Positions 61,510-64,000 of a stretch of DNA of 64,000 nucleotides are shown in pieces (within the stretch, counting starts at the first letter, position 1; each line of letters opens with the position of its first letter). Origin of the DNA: Mucilaginibacter_A sp964236465 (GTDB lineage Bacteria > Bacteroidota > Bacteroidia > Sphingobacteriales > Sphingobacteriaceae); the NCBI GenBank assembly GCA_964236465.1, contig CAXSBZ010000005.1, positions 62,001 through 126,000 of the forward strand, in the 5' to 3' direction. The translations under genes and the position numbers were made by a program. Under the pieces are notes generated by a model. It ran no database searches and was not told the DNA's origin. It saw only the letters and a program-made list of their open reading frames with translations.

Positions 61510-62208
61510 TTAAAGTTCTTTAATCATAATGTTACGAAAAGCAACTTCATGACCATGATCCTGCAAAGCAATATGGCCTTTCGGATATTTGGCAAAATTT
61601 TTCCAGGTTTTAAACTTGCTGTTGTTGATCAATGTTTCCCATTCCGGGCTGCCCATCTGCGTTTCCACGATTTTTGTACCGTTCAGGAAAAAAGTTAAAT
61701 GGCCTTTATCCTTGCGCAATTTCACCATGTTCCACTCGCCTGCAGGTTTTGCCACATCGGTGGTTGGCGCTTTCATATCATACAAAGAACCAGCTAGATG
61801 AGTCGCTTTTTTATTGTCTTCGGCACCTTTATTGTCCAAAACTTGCATCTCAATCCCGGTATCATACGTAGCACCAAAAGCCGGGTCTTCATGCACGCCA
61901 AAAATAATCCCGCTGTTTCCTTCCGCAGAAATTTTCCATTCCACAGCCAGCTCAAAGTTTTCATATTCTTTGTCCGTCAGCAAATCACCCTGCCCGCCCG
62001 CTTTCGGATCGAGTTGCAGAGCACCATCCGTAACTTTCCAGGCAGGTTCTGTTTTTTGTTTGAGATAAGAATGCCAGCCATCCGTGTTTTTTCCGTTAAA
62101 TAGCAAAGTATAGCCTTGCTGCTTTTCAGTTTTAGTCAGCTGGTTTTGGGCGGAAGCAAAACTGGTTGAAATAGCAATCAGGGAAAGATTTAAAAAAAAT
62201 GTTTTCAT
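61510..62208 (-). CDS. DUF1080 protein, 3-keto-glycoside hydrolase-like, secreted
   Basis: The 232-residue product (start ATG 62208, MKTFFLNLSLIAISTSFASA, a signal peptide) has the DUF1080 fold: YTLLFNGKNTDGWHSYLK, ENFELAVEWKISAEGNSGI and GHIALQDHGHEVAFRNI. An upstream in-frame ATG at 62259 would hide the signal peptide and is rejected. DUF1080 members are now linked to cleavage of 3-keto-glycosides, acting after a C3 dehydrogenase; the two genes that follow on the same strand fit that pathway. Confidence 0.88.
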   Translation of the reverse strand: MKTFFLNLSLIAISTSFASAQNQLTKTEKQQGYTLLFNGKNTDGWHSYLKQKTEPAWKVTDGALQLDPKAGGQGDLLTDKEYENFELAVEWKISAEGNSGIIFGVHEDPAFGATYDTGIEMQVLDNKGAEDNKKATHLAGSLYDMKAPTTDVAKPAGEWNMVKLRKDKGHLTFFLNGTKIVETQMGSPEWETLINNSKFKTWKNFAKYPKGHIALQDHGHEVAFRNIMIKEL

Positions 62209-62533
62209 GAAGTTGATGTATTTAGGTTTTGATGGTTGAAGCCGTGCTTCTTTTATCACATAAAAAACAGCATTTTTATTGACGTTTTAAAATGATTTTG
62301 ATATTAATTTTTTACGGCTAAAAGAAGCATTTTTTAACCGTTTGTTTTTAATAATAGGTAATAAACATTTAAAACTGATTATAAAACGCAATTAAGTTAT
62401 AAATTATACGCCAATATCTACCGCAATAAAGGTATTGAATTAAAGAAGTTACACTGCTGGTGCTCCGAGCGCAAAACATCGGTTCATTTTTTGCGTAAAA
62501 TTTAACACTTTTGTACGTAAAGCAACCCTCCGC
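62209..62533. other. 325-base divergent intergenic region
   Basis: Lies between the DUF1080 gene (minus) and the small membrane protein (plus). Contains a GTGCTTCTTTTA near-copy (62244-62255), an AAAAAACAGCAT near-copy (62262-62273) facing it, and an exact 12-mer (62319-62330). The rest is AT-rich without a recognisable gene; it must contain promoters for both directions but I cannot place them. Confidence 0.6.
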
Positions 62534-62842
62534 ATGGACGCACCCGGCCAAATCTATTTTTTCCAGATGCTGTTGCTTTTGCTGCTGATGGGCGTTTGCA
62601 CCGTTTGGATAGGCCGCTTACTACAATGGATTTTACTGCGAAAAAGAGTTCCAAGAAAAAAAATTTTTTCTATCCTGATCGTTTCTCTGGTGATCTCGTA
62701 CCTGCTCACTTTGCTGGCCTGGTTTTGCTGGCCGCACCCGGAGGCACCAATGTGGGGCATCTTTTTTCTGCCAGCTGTTGTGGCTGAAATCCTGATTTTG
62801 ATTGGTACAGTCCTCATTTTTAAAGAACAAAGACGTACATGA
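62534..62842 (+). CDS. Small hypothetical membrane protein (102 residues)
   Basis: Not recognised. Three hydrophobic segments: FFQMLLLLLLMGVCTVWIG, ILIVSLVISYLLTLLAWFCW and GIFFLPAVVAEILILIGTVLIF, with a basic loop (RKRVPRKK) after the first. Its stop overlaps the aroK start as ATGA, so the two are translationally coupled, but a functional link to the shikimate pathway is not evident. Confidence 0.65.
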   Translation: MDAPGQIYFFQMLLLLLLMGVCTVWIGRLLQWILLRKRVPRKKIFSILIVSLVISYLLTLLAWFCWPHPEAPMWGIFFLPAVVAEILILIGTVLIFKEQRRT

Positions 62843-63348
62843 GCCTAGTTTTTTTGATCGGTTTTATGGGATGCGGCAAAACTACGCATGGCCGCAAACT
62901 GGCCAATTTTTTAAAAGTTGGGTTTGTGGATTTGGATGAAATTTTTGAACGTAAAAATGGTTCAATCAGCAATTATTTTACTGTTTTCGGAGAAGAAAAT
63001 TTCCGTTTGAAAGAATCTGAAATCTTAAAAAACACGGTTTATCCTGAAAATGCCATCGTTTCTACCGGCGGCGGCTTGCCTATTTTTTTTGATAACCTGG
63101 ATTGGATGAAGCAGAACGGAACCGTCATTTATTTACAAGTTCCGCCGGGCATTATTGCAGCACGGATGGAAAACGCCAAAACCGAACGGCCGCTACTTCA
63201 ACATAAAACCGGCGAAGAACTATTGCAATTTATCACACAAAAACTGGCCGAACGGGAATTATTTTATCAGCAAGCACAAATAATTGCTGATGGTGTGGGC
63301 TTAACACCAAGAAAACTGGCGGATCTTTTGGTATATCCATCAAATTGA
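62839..63348 (+). CDS. aroK: Shikimate kinase
   Basis: Cytoplasmic enzyme phosphorylating shikimate at the 3-OH in aromatic amino-acid synthesis. The 169-residue product has the P-loop LIGFMGCGKTTHGRKLA (about residues 6-22), the DxD region FVDLDEIFERKNG, the shikimate-binding STGGGLP and the lid ERPLLQ. Length and motif order are normal. Confidence 0.94.
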   Translation: MSLVFLIGFMGCGKTTHGRKLANFLKVGFVDLDEIFERKNGSISNYFTVFGEENFRLKESEILKNTVYPENAIVSTGGGLPIFFDNLDWMKQNGTVIYLQVPPGIIAARMENAKTERPLLQHKTGEELLQFITQKLAERELFYQQAQIIADGVGLTPRKLADLLVYPSN

Positions 63349-63621
63349 AATACCAATTTTAGGTCGATAAAAACAGTATCCGTTAACTTGTTTTACGCTT
63401 TGTCATCCTGATTTTGTTTCAGGATCTCTCTAGCAATACCTTTATTTTTTTAATAAAGTGCCGAAACAAGTTCGGCATGGCCAAAACAAACTAAATTAAC
63501 CGCTTTTTAAAATCTCAGCAGTTGATCGCTAATAGCTTTTTCACTATTTTTCTTTTTTCTAAAACCCGGCAGGCATCTTGCTGTTATGCTTGCTGAATAT
63601 TATCATTAAAAACCCATTATT
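63349..63621. other. 273-base intergenic region with extended 12-mer, REP-like hairpins and heptads
   Basis: Holds TTTTAGGTCGA then TAAAAACAGTAT (63368-63379), a pair of hairpins at 63405-63477, a short 7-base-period stretch (CAGCAGT, TGATCGC, TAATAGC; about 63508-63528), and the upstream region of the DUF2892-like gene. No coding sequence seen. Confidence 0.6.
63405..63477. repeat. REP-like paired hairpins
   Basis: ATCCTGA (63405-63411) pairs with TCAGGAT (63419-63425), and TGCCGAA (63459-63465) pairs with TTCGGCA (63471-63477), 33 bases apart. The two hairpins with GTTTC/GAAAC-containing loops recall the CCTGAAACAAGTTCAGG / GCCGAAACAAGTTCGGC repeats that I recall as widespread in Bacteroidota intergenic regions. 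Confidence 0.65.
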
Positions 63622-63996
63622 ATGATTACAGACGACATTAAAAAAGCAACAGATACAGTAAAAGAAACGCTAACGCCAATTAGCGAAGAATTTAAGAAAG
63701 TAACGGATACAATAAAGGATACGTTATTACCGGAAAACCCAAATGCAAATGTTGGCAAAACAGACCGTATTATTTCTGTAGGGACTGGAGCTTATATTTT
63801 TTTTAAGGGTGTTACCAATTTGTTTTCAAGCCCAATTTTGGCTTTAACAGAAGTTGGCGTTGGCGCGGCTTTATTGCACCGCGGAATCACCGGGAATTGC
63901 GAAATCAAAAAAATTGTTGATGGTGCAGATGATACTCATGAAATGGATGTAGCACATGCTTATCCTTACCCATCAGATTCAGTTTCACAATTGTAA
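63622..63996 (+). CDS. DUF2892-like small membrane protein
   Basis: The 124-residue product has an amphipathic N-terminus (DDIKKATDTVKETLTP, then EFKKVTDTIKDTLLPEN, an imperfect internal repeat), followed by NVGKTDRIISVGTGAYIFFKG and a second hydrophobic stretch ending GITGNCEI. The N-x-G-x-x-x-R entry, two short helices and G-x-C exit match the DUF2892 (YgaP-like inner membrane) pattern. Function unknown. The window ends 4 bases after its stop. Confidence 0.65.
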   Translation: MITDDIKKATDTVKETLTPISEEFKKVTDTIKDTLLPENPNANVGKTDRIISVGTGAYIFFKGVTNLFSSPILALTEVGVGAALLHRGITGNCEIKKIVDGADDTHEMDVAHAYPYPSDSVSQL

Positions 63997-64000
63997 CGCA

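Larger units (their letters stand above)
1165..63379. repeat. Window-wide dispersed 12-mer TAAAARMAGYAT (about 52 copies)
   Basis: Counted by eye on both strands. TAAAAGAAGCAT (26): 1165, 3554, 3602, 10472, 13100, 13175, 14000, 14062, 15925, 15996, 17245, 18473, 21487, 22073, 25110, 32924, 40233, 41489, 41970, 49796, 53252, 53332, 55507, 55692, 58980, 62319. TAAAAACAGCAT (14): 1809, 2429, 6269, 8730, 19599, 20871, 20889, 29003, 43779, 44150, 47230, 49055, 53537, 54291. TAAAAGAAGTAT (6): 14250, 16978, 24993, 30196, 59685, 61494. TAAAAACAGTAT (6): 2564, 12951, 37097, 41039, 46689, 63368. Numbers are leftmost plus-strand bases. One-mismatch copies add at least 15 more. Confidence 0.93.

Noticed and set aside
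1165..63379. Explaining the 12-mer as Chi or another polarity-dependent site
   Set aside because: Orientation is close to even (14 versus 12 for the main form) with no switch along the window, whereas Chi- or KOPS-type sites are strand-biased.
1..64000. CRISPR arrays, tRNA or rRNA genes, complete insertion sequences
   Set aside because: No regularly spaced identical repeats of CRISPR size, no cloverleaf-like segment and no transposase-coding gene were recognised.

Overview
The window looks like a chromosome segment of a Bacteroidota bacterium, most likely a Sphingobacteriaceae member (Pedobacter/Mucilaginibacter-like). The evidence is a Bacteroidota-type dcw cluster, a DUF1599 / BT_3928-type pair beside folP, a UpxY/NusG-like antiterminator in the polysaccharide locus, Shine-Dalgarno-poor starts, frequent TTG starts and about 40% GC. 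Only the sequence was read and no database was searched.

Layout. 1-12.9 kb (minus strand): the division and cell-wall cluster mraZ-rsmH-ftsL-ftsI-murE-mraY-murD-ftsW-murG-murC-ftsQ-ftsA (ftsA cut by the window edge), with three MraZ boxes upstream. 13.2-18.5 kb (minus): PIG-L deacetylase, NodU/CmcH-type carbamoyltransferase, GNAT acetyltransferase and a secreted CocE/S15 hydrolase. 18.5-19.5 kb: a HEPN/MNT toxin-antitoxin pair and a small unknown gene. 19.6-23.1 kb: pgk, a GNAT, a small orphan and gap. 23.1-25.0 kb (minus): a WecA/TagO-like initiating transferase and a GT2. 25.1-49.0 kb (plus): a large exopolysaccharide locus with Wza-like and Wzc-like exporters, a NusG-like regulator, asparagine synthase, about a dozen glycosyltransferases, an O-acyltransferase, an FkbM methyltransferase, a Wzy-like polymerase, a GT2-exosortase fusion and a WcaF-like acetyltransferase. 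49.1-53.0 kb (minus): a secreted unknown and a CheB-CheR-PAS-histidine kinase hybrid. 53.0-64 kb: a REP-like palindromic element, folP, DUF1599, a DoxX-like protein, a single-gene AAA-DUF4435 ATPase (PARIS-like defence candidate), a DppB-like permease, a 3-keto-glycoside gene set (gluconate-2-dehydrogenase subunit 3, GMC oxidoreductase, DUF1080), a small membrane protein, aroK and a DUF2892-like protein.

The most unusual feature is not a gene. A 12-base word, TAAAARMAGYAT (mainly TAAAAGAAGCAT and TAAAAACAGCAT), occurs about 52 times on both strands across the whole window, where chance predicts far fewer than one. It lies in housekeeping genes, in the polysaccharide locus and, strongly enriched, between genes, often abutting stop codons or arranged as inverted pairs. 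Many copies continue into a spacer and an AT tract. This is the organisation of the DNA uptake sequences of Neisseriaceae and Pasteurellaceae; I know of no such system described in Bacteroidota. A second layer of intergenic repeats (degenerate 7-base tandem arrays and REP-like palindromes) co-occurs with it.
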